DNA from: JBDTVS01 sp040007095 | Lineage (GTDB): Bacteria > Acidobacteriota > Vicinamibacteria > Vicinamibacterales > CAVVIG01 | DNA length: 64,000 bases | Direction: 5' to 3' | Assembly: GCA_040007095.1 (NCBI GenBank) | Contig: JBDTVS010000117.1 | Location: 124,001-188,000 of the forward strand | Shown: piece by piece, positions 39,439-48,867 of the stretch | Position numbering within the stretch: the first letter of the stretch is position 1 | How the letters are laid out: every line of letters begins with the position of its first letter | The notes under the pieces: generated by a model | What the model saw: only the letters and a program-made list of their open reading frames with translations | Told to the model about the DNA's origin: nothing | Database searches by the model: none | Position numbers and translations under genes: made by a program

Positions 39439-41702
39439 CACGCAAGACCGAACGATCCGCAGGCTCTCGACCCATCAGGCGGCTTCGGCCGCTGGCGCTC
39501 TGCGTCGCGCTCGCGGGAATCACCGCGTCGCCTAACGCGCAATCCTCGCCGACGAAAGCCTGGGACGAGTCGTTCCGCGGCCTTCCGCAGCCGGCCAACC
39601 TCAAGAGCTACATGGAGCACTTGAGCGCGCGGCCGCATCATGTCGGGTCGGCGGCGGACAAGGCCAACGCCGATTGGATTCTGGCTAAATTCAGGGAGTG
39701 GGGATGGCAAGCCGAGATCGAGCAGTTCGATGTGCTGTTTCCCACGCCGAAGGAACGCCGGCTCGAGCTTCTCGAGCCGACGAAGTTCACGGCGGCACTC
39801 GAAGAACCCACCGTCGCCGTTGATCCGACGTCGGGGCAGAAGTCTGAACAGCTTCCGTCCTACAACGCGTATTCGATCGACGGCGACGTGACCGCGCCGC
39901 TTGTGTACGTCAACTACGGGCGGCCCGAGGACTACGAACAGCTCGACCGGCTCGGCATCTCCGTGCGGGGTGCGATCGTGATCGCGCGGTACGGGCAATC
40001 GTGGCGCGGCATCAAGCCGAAGGTCGCCGCCGAACACGGCGCGGTCGGCTGTCTGATCTATTCCGATCCCAGAGACGACGGGTACGCGGCGGGCGACGTG
40101 TTCCCGCTCGGCCCGATGCGCCCGGGCGGCGGTGTGCAGCGCGGCAGCGTGATGGACATGCCGGTGGCGCCCGGCGACCCATTGACGCCCGGGGTGGGCG
40201 CCACGCCGAATGCCCGGCGGCTCGCGCTCAGCGAGGCGACCACGCTCACGAAAATCCCGGTGCTGCCGATTTCGCACGCTGATGCCCAACCGCTGCTCGC
40301 CGCGATTCACGGCGACACGGTCCCCGAGGCGTGGCGCGGCGCGCTCCCGATCACGTACCACATAGGCCCGGGGCCGGCGAAGGCGCACCTCAAGGTCGCG
40401 TTCAACTGGGACACGAAGCCCCTTTACAACGTGATCGCCAGGCTGCCCGGATCGACCTTTCCGGACGAATGGATCTTGCGGGGCAACCATCACGACGCGT
40501 GGGTCAACGGCGCCGCCGATCCCGTGAGCGGCATGGCGCCCATGCTCGAGGAGGCCCGGGCGCTCGGCGAGCTTCGCAAGCAAGGCTGGACACCCAAACG
40601 CACCATCGTCTACACCGCGTGGGACGGCGAGGAGCCGGCGCTGCTTGGATCGACGGAGTGGGTTGAAGCCCATGCCGACGATTTGAAGCTGCACGGTGTG
40701 GCCTACATCAACAGCGACGGCAACGGCCGAGGCTTCCTGAACATGAGCGGGTCGCATTCGCTCGAGGCCTTCATCAACGCGGTGGCACGCGACGTCCCCG
40801 ATCCCGAAACGAAGGTCTCGGTGTGGACGCGGCGACAGGCGCGGACCATCGCGCGCGGCACCGCGGACGAGCGCAAGGACGCGCGCGAACGGCACGACCT
40901 GCGAATCGGCGCGCTCGGCTCGGGGTCGGACTATTCGCCCTTCCTCCAGCATGCTGGAGTTGCCTCGCTCAATCTCGCCTTCGACGAAGAGGATCAGGAC
41001 GGCATCTATCACTCGATTTACGACGATTTCTATTTCTACACCCGCTTCCTGGACCGTGATTTCGTTTACGGGCGCGCGCTCGCGCAGACCATCGGCACGG
41101 CGGTGATCCGGCTGGCCGACAGCGACGTGCTGCCGTTCGCCTTCACCGGGCTCTCGAATACGGTCGAGAAATACGTGAAGGAGCTCGCCGAGCTCCTGGG
41201 CAAGAAGCGGGACGACGTGCGCGAGCGGAACCGTCAAGTAGAAGAGGGGATCTTTGCGGTGATCGCCGACCCTCGCCGTCAGCAGGTGCCCCCGAAGACG
41301 GAACCGGTCCCGCCTGCGCTCAATTTCGCGCCGCTCGAAAACGCGTCCGCAGCGCTCGGCGTCAGCGCTCGGCGCTACGAGAAGTCGCTGGCGACGGCCG
41401 GAGGACGCGTGGCGCAAAACCCCACGGCGCTCCGCGCGTTGAACGCCAAGCTCCGCGAAGCGGAGCCGCAACTCATCGACGCGGCCGGGCTACCGAACCG
41501 TCCGTGGTATCGTCACCTGCTTTACGCTCCTGGGCTGTACACGGGCTACAGCGTCAAAACCATCCCGGGCGTTCGAGAGGGTATCGAGCAGGCGCGCTAC
41601 GCGGAAGCCGAGAACGAGGTCGCGCGAGTGTCACGAGCGCTGACCCGTCTCGCGGTGCTGCTTGATTCCGCGTCAACTGATCTGGAAACGATTTCCAAGT
41701 GA
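39435..41702 (+). CDS. Exported M28 family peptidase (glutamate carboxypeptidase II-like)
   Basis: 755 residues. N-terminal signal (RPLALCVALAGITASPNA). The layout is that of GCPII/transferrin-receptor-like enzymes. A PA (protease-associated) domain (about 145-300, RGAIVIARYGQSWRGIKPKVA) is inserted before the catalytic M28 domain. Zinc ligands and catalytic residues can be matched: H353 in GNHHDAW, D362 in GAADPVSG, E399/E400 in WDGEEP, Asp in INSDGNG and His in IYHSIYDDF. A dimerisation-like helical domain (about 570-755) follows. Full length for the family. It should cleave C-terminal residues from peptides in the periplasm or outside the cell. Confidence 0.93.
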   Translation: MTRKTERSAGSRPIRRLRPLALCVALAGITASPNAQSSPTKAWDESFRGLPQPANLKSYMEHLSARPHHVGSAADKANADWILAKFREWGWQAEIEQFDVLFPTPKERRLELLEPTKFTAALEEPTVAVDPTSGQKSEQLPSYNAYSIDGDVTAPLVYVNYGRPEDYEQLDRLGISVRGAIVIARYGQSWRGIKPKVAAEHGAVGCLIYSDPRDDGYAAGDVFPLGPMRPGGGVQRGSVMDMPVAPGDPLTPGVGATPNARRLALSEATTLTKIPVLPISHADAQPLLAAIHGDTVPEAWRGALPITYHIGPGPAKAHLKVAFNWDTKPLYNVIARLPGSTFPDEWILRGNHHDAWVNGAADPVSGMAPMLEEARALGELRKQGWTPKRTIVYTAWDGEEPALLGSTEWVEAHADDLKLHGVAYINSDGNGRGFLNMSGSHSLEAFINAVARDVPDPETKVSVWTRRQARTIARGTADERKDARERHDLRIGALGSGSDYSPFLQHAGVASLNLAFDEEDQDGIYHSIYDDFYFYTRFLDRDFVYGRALAQTIGTAVIRLADSDVLPFAFTGLSNTVEKYVKELAELLGKKRDDVRERNRQVEEGIFAVIADPRRQQVPPKTEPVPPALNFAPLENASAALGVSARRYEKSLATAGGRVAQNPTALRALNAKLREAEPQLIDAAGLPNRPWYRHLLYAPGLYTGYSVKTIPGVREGIEQARYAEAENEVARVSRALTRLAVLLDSASTDLETISK

Positions 41703-41793
41703 CCCCCTTTCTATTCTTCGTGGTCCACACTCGCGACTGTTCGAGAGCAGCCGACCACACGCTGTCAATGAAACACCCAACCGGGAGGATGAG

Positions 41794-42114
41794 ATGCCGA
41801 AGTACTTGATCGAAGTGGCCTACACCGCGGAGGGCGCCAAAGGCGTTCTGAAAGACGGGGGCACGAAGCGGCAAGAGGCCGCCAGGAAGCTGATCGAGAG
41901 CGTGGGGGGGACACTGGACGCGATGTATTTCGCCTTCGGAAAGGCGGACGTGATCGCGATCATCGACGTGCCCGACAACGCCGCGGTCTCGGCCGCATCG
42001 CTTGCCATCGGGGCAAGCGGCGGAGCCTCGTGCCGCACGACCGTCTTGATCGGTGTTGAGGAGATGGACCAGGCGAAAAAGAGAGCGGCAAAGTACAAGG
42101 CGCCAGGCCGCTGA
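41794..42114 (+). CDS. GYD domain protein
   Basis: 106 residues from ATG 41794, with GGGAGG about 7 nt upstream; the longer frame start at 41662 lies inside the peptidase gene. The whole protein is a GYD domain: PKYLIEVAYTAEGAKGVLKDGG, IESVGGTLDAMYFAFGKADVIAIIDVPDNAAVSAASLAIGASGG, then TTVLIGVEEMDQA. It is a small cytosolic ferredoxin-like alpha/beta barrel protein of unknown role. It follows the peptidase by 91 bp on the same strand and is convergent with the ankyrin gene. Confidence 0.9.
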   Translation: MPKYLIEVAYTAEGAKGVLKDGGTKRQEAARKLIESVGGTLDAMYFAFGKADVIAIIDVPDNAAVSAASLAIGASGGASCRTTVLIGVEEMDQAKKRAAKYKAPGR

Positions 42115-42168
42115 GCAGCCAGCAGGCCGCCATACAGCTGTGGGCGTGGGAGGCCGAGCTCAGGACCG

Positions 42169-43602
42169 TTACTGGGTTCGGCTCTCCATCAGCTTCTTGA
42201 TCGGCTGGCTCCTGGTCAGGTCGACTGGCGCCTGGCCCGCATAGTTGTAGACGTCGAGCCTCGCGCCCCTGGCGACGAGATACTCGACGATGCGCGTGGC
42301 GCCTGTCTGGGCGGCGTAGTGCAACGCCGTATTGCCCAGGTCGTTCTGCACGTCGAGGTCGGCACCGGCCTCCACGAACATCTTCACCGCGTCGAGTGGA
42401 TCGGCCGTGCCGGTCTTTTCGATGACGTCTTCATCGGTGGCGATGCGGCGCGCGCCCATCCCTGAGGCCATCATCAGCGGCGTCGAACCGTCCTTGATCG
42501 CCGCCGAAGGGTTGGCGCCCTTGTCGAGGAGCAGGCGCGCGACCGTAAGGTCGGTGGCCTTCATGGCGCGGTACAACGGCGTGGCGCCAGGCGTGACGAC
42601 GATATCGCCTTGCGCCTGACGGGGCGGGATCTTCTTCGTATAGACGCGATTGGGATCCGCGCCGTGCGCGAGCAGGACCTTGATGAGGTCGAGGCTGGTC
42701 AATTCCTTGTCGGCGTCGGGCGGATTGGGACGGTTGCTGTAGCGCGCGAGGTTGCGCATCTCGACGGCGGTGTAGAGCGAGCCGTCGTTGACGTCCGCGC
42801 CCTTGTCGACCAGCCGCGCGGCCAGATCGTAGTGGCCGTTGAAAATGGCCGTCTGCATCGGCGTAAAGCCGTATTGGGGCTCGGCGGCCTTCAGATCGGC
42901 GCCCGCCGCGATCAGCAGATCTGCCGTTTCAACCGCGCCCTGCCGTGCCGCGAAGAAAATCGGGGTGAGTCCGCCTTCGGGACGATCGTGGATGATCCCG
43001 CCGTTTCCACCGGTCAACTTCGGAAATTCGTAATGGATCGACCGCGCGTTCACGTCGGCCTTCAGCTCGATCAGCAGCTTGACCACGTTCGCGTGGTTTT
43101 CGGCCACGGCGTACATCAGCGCGGTCTGTCCCCGAAAGGTTTCGCGGGCGTTCACGGCCGCGCCGAAGGTCAGCAGCATCTTCACGGCGTCCACGCTGCC
43201 GGTCCGCGCCGCGGCCATCAGCGGGGTTTCACCCTCGCCGTAGACGGCGTTCGCATCGGCGCCGGCCTTCAGCAGGGTTTCGATCATGGCCGCGCTGCCC
43301 AGGGTGGCGGCTTCGTGCAGCGGCGTGACGCCGTATCGATTGGTCGCCTTGGCGTTCGCGCCGGCGCGTAGCAGCTGCTGGGCGGTGTCGAGGTCGTCCC
43401 AGTGCGCCGCCCAGTGGAGCGCGGTCATCCCCTCGACGTCGGGGATGTTGACGTCGATGCGCTGCGCCAGGAGCGACCGCACGGACGCCTTGTCGCGATT
43501 CTTCATCGCCGACGCGAGCCTGACGTCGGTTGGCGCGGCCACCGCACCGGCCGCCGCGAACGAGACCGCCAAACACCACCCCAGAATGCGTGCGCCAGCC
43601 AT
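42169..43602 (-). CDS. Exported ankyrin-repeat protein
   Basis: 477 residues with a signal peptide (ILGWCLAVSFAAAGAVAA) and about eleven ankyrin units covering nearly the whole mature chain, e.g. GMTALHWAAHWDDLDTAQQLL, GVTPLHEAATLGSAAMIETLL, GETPLMAAARTGSVDAVKML, GQTALMYAVAENHANVVKLL and NTALHYAAQTGATRIVEYLV. Two longer inserts (around residues 195-215 and 280-330) separate repeat blocks. It is probably periplasmic and protein-binding. It lies 200 bp from the DUF1552 gene on the same strand; ankyrin, DUF1552 and DUF1592 genes are repeatedly found together in Acidobacteriota and Planctomycetota. Confidence 0.9.
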   Translation of the reverse strand: MAGARILGWCLAVSFAAAGAVAAPTDVRLASAMKNRDKASVRSLLAQRIDVNIPDVEGMTALHWAAHWDDLDTAQQLLRAGANAKATNRYGVTPLHEAATLGSAAMIETLLKAGADANAVYGEGETPLMAAARTGSVDAVKMLLTFGAAVNARETFRGQTALMYAVAENHANVVKLLIELKADVNARSIHYEFPKLTGGNGGIIHDRPEGGLTPIFFAARQGAVETADLLIAAGADLKAAEPQYGFTPMQTAIFNGHYDLAARLVDKGADVNDGSLYTAVEMRNLARYSNRPNPPDADKELTSLDLIKVLLAHGADPNRVYTKKIPPRQAQGDIVVTPGATPLYRAMKATDLTVARLLLDKGANPSAAIKDGSTPLMMASGMGARRIATDEDVIEKTGTADPLDAVKMFVEAGADLDVQNDLGNTALHYAAQTGATRIVEYLVARGARLDVYNYAGQAPVDLTRSQPIKKLMESRTQ

Positions 43603-43639
43603 ACAATCGCGCTCCCGGTCCGGCGACGCCGGACGCTGC

Positions 43640-43699
43640 TGTCATTTCGCCACGGCGCTTGTCATTTCGCCACGGCGCCTGTCGTTTCACCACTCCGCT
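43640..43699. repeat. Three tandem copies of a 20-bp unit
   Basis: Unit TGTCATTTCGCCACGGCGCT at 43640-43659, again at 43660-43679 (one change) and a third diverged copy at 43680-43699. It lies 37 bp upstream of the ankyrin gene start, a suitable position for a regulatory or binding array, or for simple slippage. The rest of the gap to 43801 shows nothing further apart from a GGCCCG...CGGGCC hairpin near 43761-43782. Confidence 0.8.
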
Positions 43700-43801
43700 C
43701 GCGGAAGAACGCCGAGACGTTCATCCCGCGCCTGCGGCCTCGGGCGATCCAGGCGCGGCGTGAGGCCCGACACGCCTGCGGGCCTGCCGCACGCAACCCT
43801 T

Positions 43802-45121
43802 CTACAGTTCGATACGCCCGGAGCTGTCGCCGAACTTCTCGGTCGGCACGCCGGCTTTGTCGAGCACCGCGATCATCAGGTTCGACAACGGAGTATTCGG
43901 CTTGAACTTCAGATGCCGATCGCCCTTCAAACGGCCGGCGCCGCCGCCGGCGACGAGAATCGGCAGGTTGTCGTGCGAGTGCAGGTTGCCGTTGCTCATG
44001 CCGCTGCCGTAGACGAACATCGAGTGATCGAGCAGGTTGCCGTCGCCGTCCGGCGTGGCGCGCAGCCGCTCGAGGAAGCCGGCAAAGAGCGCCAGATGAT
44101 AGGAATCGATCTTGGCCTTCTTGGCCACCTGTTCCGGCACACCATTGTTATGCGACACCGGATGATGACCGTCGGCCACGCCAATCTGCGGGTAGCTGAG
44201 CGTGCTGAGCTCGCGCGCCATCATGAACGAGATCACGCGCGTCAGGTCGCCCTGGTAGGCGAGCGCCATCAGCTCGAACATCAACTTGGCATGCTCTTCC
44301 CACGACTCGGGCACGCCGATCGGCGTCGCCGGCACTTCGAGCAGCGTGTCGGTCCGCTGTCTTTCAGCCTGTTGAATCCGGCGCTCGATCTCGCGCACGT
44401 TGTCCAGGTATTCGGTCAGCTTGGCTCGATCCCGCGGCCCCAGGCCTCGCTGCAGGTCCGCGACGCTCTCGCCGATCGCGTCCAAGAGGCTGGTGTTCCG
44501 ATCGAGACGCGCGCGGCGCTCCTGGGGCGTGGCGGCGTCGCCGCCGAACATGCGTTCGAACACCACGCGCGGGTTGATCTCCATCGGTTGAGGCTGCGTC
44601 GGCGTACGCCACGAGATGGTGCTCATGTACGAGCAGAGGAAATCGCCCGCGCAGCTGCCCAGATGGCTCGAGTGATCTTCGGTCGCCAGCTCGATCGACG
44701 GGAATGTGGTCCCCTGCCCGCGGTGCTGCGCGATCATCTGGTCGACCGTCGTGTTCAAGTGGATGACGCTGCCCTTCGCGGGGAACGTGCCGCTCAACCA
44801 CATGGCGGTGCTCGGCGAGTGGCCGTTCTCGCCGTTGTTGGACAGGTTGGTCAGCACCGTCAGACGATCGCGGAACCGCTCGAGCGGCTTGAGGATCGGC
44901 GAGAACTCGAAGCCGGCGCCTTCCTGCACCGGCGTCCAATCCTTCATAATCGAGCCGTGCGGGACGTAGATGAAGCCGAAGCGCTCGGTCGGCACCGCCG
45001 CTGTCCGGGCGAGCGGCGTCTGCGCCGGCACCATCGCATCCAGAAACGGCAGCGCGATCGTCGCACCAACGCCGCCTCGAATGAATGCGCGTCGCGACAG
45101 GTGCTTCCTGGTAATGAACAT
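43802..45121 (-). CDS. DUF1552 protein with Tat-like signal
   Basis: 439 residues from ATG 45121, with AAGGAG about 8 nt upstream. The N-terminus HLSRRAFIRGGVGATIALPFL has the twin-arginine form. The DUF1552 body shows RFGFIYVPHGSIMKDWTP, LTNLSNNGENGHSPSTAMWLSG, TTFPSIELATEDHSSHLGSC, DGHHPVSHNNG and LLDHSMFVYGSGMSNGNLHSHDNLPILVAGGG. That fold is related to the sulfatase/DUF1501 superfamily, with several conserved His and Asp. The reaction is unknown. Its partner, the DUF1592 cytochrome, is encoded 136 bp upstream on the same strand. The pair is typical of Planctomycetota and Acidobacteriota and is thought to act outside the cytosol. Confidence 0.92.
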   Translation of the reverse strand: MFITRKHLSRRAFIRGGVGATIALPFLDAMVPAQTPLARTAAVPTERFGFIYVPHGSIMKDWTPVQEGAGFEFSPILKPLERFRDRLTVLTNLSNNGENGHSPSTAMWLSGTFPAKGSVIHLNTTVDQMIAQHRGQGTTFPSIELATEDHSSHLGSCAGDFLCSYMSTISWRTPTQPQPMEINPRVVFERMFGGDAATPQERRARLDRNTSLLDAIGESVADLQRGLGPRDRAKLTEYLDNVREIERRIQQAERQRTDTLLEVPATPIGVPESWEEHAKLMFELMALAYQGDLTRVISFMMARELSTLSYPQIGVADGHHPVSHNNGVPEQVAKKAKIDSYHLALFAGFLERLRATPDGDGNLLDHSMFVYGSGMSNGNLHSHDNLPILVAGGGAGRLKGDRHLKFKPNTPLSNLMIAVLDKAGVPTEKFGDSSGRIEL

Positions 45122-45160
45122 CGCGTGGCTCCTTAGACCATGTAGCGAGATTGAGTTGCC

Positions 45161-45234
45161 GAACCACCAAGCACACGAAGATCACAAAGCATCGAGGAGC
45201 CTTTGTGACCTTGGTGGCCTTTGCGGTTCTTAAC
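45161..45234. repeat. Family A hairpin between DUF1592 and DUF1552 genes
   Basis: Arms 45161-45189 (GAACCACCAAGCACACGAAG...) and 45200-45234 (...CTTTGTGACCTTGGTGGCC) pair across a loop of about 10 nt. It would be in the shared transcript of the two genes. Confidence 0.75.
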
Positions 45235-45257
45235 CGATTGACGTCCCTCGTGCGTTC

Positions 45258-47663
45258 TCAATTGTCCTCGGCCCTCTTTGTTTTCATTTGGAACGGGACG
45301 CTCGAGACGATCCCCGTCACCAGCGCGGAGAACCGGTAGTCGCGGCGGGCCGCATCTCGCACGACGGCGCGGACGACGGGCATGTCGCTGTACTCGAGGC
45401 CGCGCCCGAGCGCGTAGGTCAAAAGCATTTCCGTGGTCGTCCGCGCAAACTGCTCCGGCCTGCTCACAATCGCCTGTCGCAGTCCCGCCGGCCCCTTCAC
45501 CTCGGTGCCGTCCCACAGCGTGCTGGATGCGTCAATCCTGACACCGCCGTCCGCATCGCGCCACCGGCCGATCGCGTCGAAGTTCTCGAGCGAGAGGCCG
45601 ATTGGATCCATCAGTTTGTGGCAACTCGAACACGCGGGGCTCTTGCGATGCTCCTCCATCCGCTCGCGCATCGACAACGGCTTGCCCGGCTTCTCGTCGA
45701 GCGGCGGCACGTTCGCAGGCGGCGGCGGCGGCGGCGTTCCCAGGATGTTGGTCAACACGTACTTACCGCGCGTCACCGGCGACGTGCGGTTGGCGTACGA
45801 GTTCAACGTCAGGATGCTGCCGTGCCCGAGCAACCCCTTGCGGAAATCGTCGCGGACCGCGACGCGCCGGAACTGATCGCCGTAGACGCCGGGAATCCCA
45901 TAGTGGCGGGCGAGACGCTCGTTGAGAAAGGTGTAGTTCGCGGTCAGCAGATCGAGGACGCTGTGATCCTCGAGCACCACGCTCTCGAACAGCATCTCGG
46001 TCTCTCGCTGCAGCGACTGACGCAGATTGTCGTCGAAATCCGGGAAGACATCTTCGTCCGGCAGCAGGCCCTTCAGGTTGCGCAGGTAGAGCCACTGGCC
46101 GGCGAAATTGCTGCCGAGCGCACGCGCGCGCTGGTCGGCGAGCATCCGCTTCACCTGCTGCTCGAGCACCACCGGATTTTTCAGCCGGCCCTTGATGGCG
46201 ACATCAAGCAGCTGGTCGTCAGGGATGCTGCTCCAGAGAAAGAAGGAGAGCCGCGACGCCAGCTCGAGATCGCTCAGGCGAAAGACGCCGTCCGCGGGGG
46301 TGACATCGGGATCGCGCTCGAATCGGAACAGGAATTGAGGGCTGACCAGCACGAACGCCAGCGCGTTCTCGATTCCCGCGTCAAAGGTGCCGCCCCCCGT
46401 CCGCTCGCGCTGGTAGAAGCCGAGCAGGCGATCGGTCTCGGTGTCGGTGAGAGGCCGGCGATACGCTCGTTTGCCCAAGGCAGAGAGAATCGTTCGCGCG
46501 CAGGCCATGCCCGGCGCGCCATCTGCGGATTTGCAGGTGAAGATCCGGCGACGGCTCGGCGAATCGCCTGGCCCCGTGACGTTGAACGGACCCTCGATGG
46601 TGACCTGGTCGAGCTCCGGGATGCCCACCGGCGTGATCGGGTCGATCCGCTCACGCTCGAACGGCTGCAACAGCTCGATGGTCGTCGCCGAGCTCTTCTT
46701 CAGGAACGCCACACCGATCGTGTGCGGCCCCGCCTTGACGGATAGACGGCTTTGAAAGCGCTTTTCGAGATCGTCGCCGGCGGCGGTCGGATTGAGGTAG
46801 TTGGCCAGTTCGTCGTTCTTGCCGCCAAAACGCTCGAGCTTGACGCGCTGCCCGTCGAATGTGACCTCCAGGTCGTGCGCCACTTCGAGCCCGCGAATGA
46901 TGTTGACCGTTTCCCGATACAGCTTCGGGCTGACGAGGTACTCGCCGTCGACCGGGAATGTGTAGCGGACCAGCATCCCGCCCCGGGTGCCGACCGGCAG
47001 TTCTTCGATGTGGTCGTGCTGCGAGAGATCGCCGCGAACCCGAAACGTGTCCTTCGTGGGCGTGATCTTCGGGTTGCCGACGGCCAGACTCGCGACTTTC
47101 CACGACGCCGAAAGATAGCGCTCCATCAGCGCGGGCGACACGCCGAGCACGTCCGCGATGTTGTCGAATCCGTAGGCTTCTTCGTCGGGCGGCAAGAGCG
47201 ACGCGACCTCGACGTCGAGCGCGAGTAAATCGCGGATCGCATTGCCATACTCCGACCGGTTGAGACGATGAAGCACGGGCCGTCCCGGCTTGGGATGGGC
47301 GGCCGCGGCCGTGTCGATGGCGGTCTCGAGAGACGCGGCGAAACTGGTCAGCGCCGCCTTCTCAGGTCGTGGCATGCCGACCGGAGGCATCAGCCCGCCG
47401 CGGACTTTGCGGATGACTTTTTCCCAGACTTCGGCGCCCTCCGGCGCATGACCGGGATCGACGCCGTCGAGAGCCAGTCCACCAATTTTCGCGCGCTGGT
47501 TGTGGCAGGTGACGCAGTACTTCTCGACGAGCGCACGCTCGGACGAGGCCGACGCGGCCGGCACGGCCTGCTGGGGACTCGACGCACGAGGGTGACTCGT
47601 GGCGGCCACGAGAAAACCCGCGCAGGCGGCGGCGAACAGGAAGACGAACGGGCCCCTTCTCAT
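45258..47663 (-). CDS. DUF1587/DUF1592/DUF1588/DUF1585 cytochrome-c-like protein
   Basis: 801 residues from ATG 47663, with GGGAG about 8 nt upstream; the in-frame GTG at 47678 is weaker. Signal peptide FVFLFAAACAGFLVAA. The first CxxCH (KYCVTCHNQRAKIGG, about residue 49-63) is the cytochrome domain. DUF1587 follows (LHRLNRSEYGNAIRDLLALDV ... GFDNIADVLGVSPALMERYLSA), then DUF1595 and DUF1592 (SLSFFLWSSIPDDQLLDVA ... NFAGQWLYLRNL), DUF1588 with a second CxxCH (KSPACSSCHKLMDPIGLSLENFD) and DUF1585 at the C-terminus (LLTYALGRGLEYSD). Complete for the family. An exported multi-domain haem protein, partner of the DUF1552 protein downstream; function unknown. Confidence 0.93.
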   Translation of the reverse strand: MRRGPFVFLFAAACAGFLVAATSHPRASSPQQAVPAASASSERALVEKYCVTCHNQRAKIGGLALDGVDPGHAPEGAEVWEKVIRKVRGGLMPPVGMPRPEKAALTSFAASLETAIDTAAAAHPKPGRPVLHRLNRSEYGNAIRDLLALDVEVASLLPPDEEAYGFDNIADVLGVSPALMERYLSASWKVASLAVGNPKITPTKDTFRVRGDLSQHDHIEELPVGTRGGMLVRYTFPVDGEYLVSPKLYRETVNIIRGLEVAHDLEVTFDGQRVKLERFGGKNDELANYLNPTAAGDDLEKRFQSRLSVKAGPHTIGVAFLKKSSATTIELLQPFERERIDPITPVGIPELDQVTIEGPFNVTGPGDSPSRRRIFTCKSADGAPGMACARTILSALGKRAYRRPLTDTETDRLLGFYQRERTGGGTFDAGIENALAFVLVSPQFLFRFERDPDVTPADGVFRLSDLELASRLSFFLWSSIPDDQLLDVAIKGRLKNPVVLEQQVKRMLADQRARALGSNFAGQWLYLRNLKGLLPDEDVFPDFDDNLRQSLQRETEMLFESVVLEDHSVLDLLTANYTFLNERLARHYGIPGVYGDQFRRVAVRDDFRKGLLGHGSILTLNSYANRTSPVTRGKYVLTNILGTPPPPPPANVPPLDEKPGKPLSMRERMEEHRKSPACSSCHKLMDPIGLSLENFDAIGRWRDADGGVRIDASSTLWDGTEVKGPAGLRQAIVSRPEQFARTTTEMLLTYALGRGLEYSDMPVVRAVVRDAARRDYRFSALVTGIVSSVPFQMKTKRAEDN

Positions 47664-47916
47664 CAGACGCGCTCCCACGCTGGCGCGGACACACTGTCCG
47701 CCAGTGGGTATCTTACGGCGGATTCGCTGTCACCTGGCTGTCAATTTCGGTTGGGGCCGCGTTTCCCCAGGCCGGTTGGGATAGCCACACCGAGGGCGCC
47801 ACGATCACCGAGAAACAGTGGCCTGCTCAGGATTCGTGAACCCACCCCTGCAATTTCGGCAATATCCCGGGCAATTGAGCGCAACGACTGGGCGCGCCGC
47901 CGCCGAACGGCACCGC

Positions 47917-47934
47917 GACCGAGCTTTTTCGGTC
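47917..47934 (-). terminator. Short hairpin after the 47935 gene
   Basis: On the minus strand GACCGA, a 6-nt loop, TCGGTC follows the TAG stop at 47935 directly. The stem is 6 bp with no T run after it. The remaining 250 bp up to 47679 shows no gene. Confidence 0.35.
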
Positions 47935-48423
47935 CTACTTGACCGGCGCCGCGGGGACTTCGCATTCCCCGTAATTCTGGGACACGCTGGGCTCGGACAC
48001 GTACCCCGGAAGCGACATCGGCAGGTAGTCGTGCCGCGAATGGACGGCGCGGTAGGTCCGGACGTTGCCTTCCGACGCGAAGACCGTGGTGATGGTCAGT
48101 GTACCGGTCACGGTTCGCTCCACGAAATGAAGACTGCTGATCGTCAAGAGCGCCGTGACGTGGGTCGGTCCCGACGTGCCGGTGACCCGGGCGGTTCCGC
48201 TGTCCGCATCGATCTCGTCAATCTCGAGGTTGAACTGTTGCGACTGCCTGACTTCCGCTTTCGCCTCGCCGTTCTTCCACGATCCGACGGTGTAGACGGG
48301 AAACTTGCACTTCAGGCTCTTGACGTTGGCCAATGGATTCTTGTCGGTGCTCTGTGCGACCCCGGCCAGGCTCCCCGGCAAGAAGACGAGAACCGTTACG
48401 ACGACGAGCAGTCTGTGAATCAA
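47935..48423 (-). CDS. Exported protein of unknown function
   Basis: 162 residues. Signal peptide LLVVVTVLVFLPGSLAGVAQ. The mature part is beta-rich: VKSLKCKFPVYTVGSWKNGEAKAEV, FNLEIDEIDADSGTARVTG, VTALLTISSLHFVERTVTGTLTITTVFA, then HSRHDYLPMSLPGYVSEPSVSQNYGECEV. Two Cys (early and near the C-terminus) could form a disulfide. The Y.GxC.. end near the C-terminus occurs in many small acidobacterial exported proteins, but I do not recognise a named family. Single gene, hairpin after the stop. Confidence 0.7.
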   Translation of the reverse strand: MIHRLLVVVTVLVFLPGSLAGVAQSTDKNPLANVKSLKCKFPVYTVGSWKNGEAKAEVRQSQQFNLEIDEIDADSGTARVTGTSGPTHVTALLTISSLHFVERTVTGTLTITTVFASEGNVRTYRAVHSRHDYLPMSLPGYVSEPSVSQNYGECEVPAAPVK

Positions 48424-48867
48424 CGCCGCCCCCTTTACCAGTGGCCTGTATGCGCTGACGCAGTACCACTTGACCCCGTTGTTGACCGCGATTTTCCGGC
48501 CGCGACAACGGAGCGGCCGGTCGTGGTTGCGAGCAGACAGTCCACCGAATGTTCCGCGCGACTATACACGAGCCTACAGATGTGTCCCGCCCGTTTGCAA
48601 ACCAACCCCTGCGTTTCTCGTGATCCCGACCAGGACCTGGATTTCTTCGTGATGGCGAGTGAGTGTGTTCGTCGTTTCTGAAAGTCAACTACGAAAGCAC
48701 GAAATCGAGCATCGGTACGTTTTTGGCTCTTGGTTTTCATAGTGACATTTTTGGCGTACCAACCAGCACGACTGCAGGGCAGACGCGCGACCTCTACCGC
48801 GAGATCTGGTCTCCTCGCTCCGAAGGCGAAACGACTCACGCTATAATCGGGCGGCCAGGAGAGATCC
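48424..48867. other. Long intergenic region with a weak repeat remnant
   Basis: 444 bp. No convincing gene. Around 48640-48745 there are scattered TTCTTCGTG, CTACGAAAGCACGAAAT and TTTTTGGCTCTTGG pieces that look like degraded Family A arms. The right end carries the -10 box of the FMN-binding gene. GC content appears lower in 48660-48770 than in the flanking genes. Confidence 0.4.
48842..48847 (+). promoter_or_regulatory. -10 box TATAAT for the electron-transfer module
   Basis: A perfect TATAAT hexamer 20 nt upstream of the TTG start at 48868, with the ribosome binding site AGGAGAG (about 48857-48863) between them. No clear -35 box at 16-18 bp. It predicts a short leader. Confidence 0.5.

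Noticed and set aside
39420..41471. 683-aa minus-strand frame opposite the M28 peptidase
   Set aside because: Mirror frame. The plus strand has all metal ligands of the peptidase.
43286..45136. 616-aa plus-strand frame opposite the DUF1552 gene
   Set aside because: Mirror frame extended through the tandem repeat. No domain.
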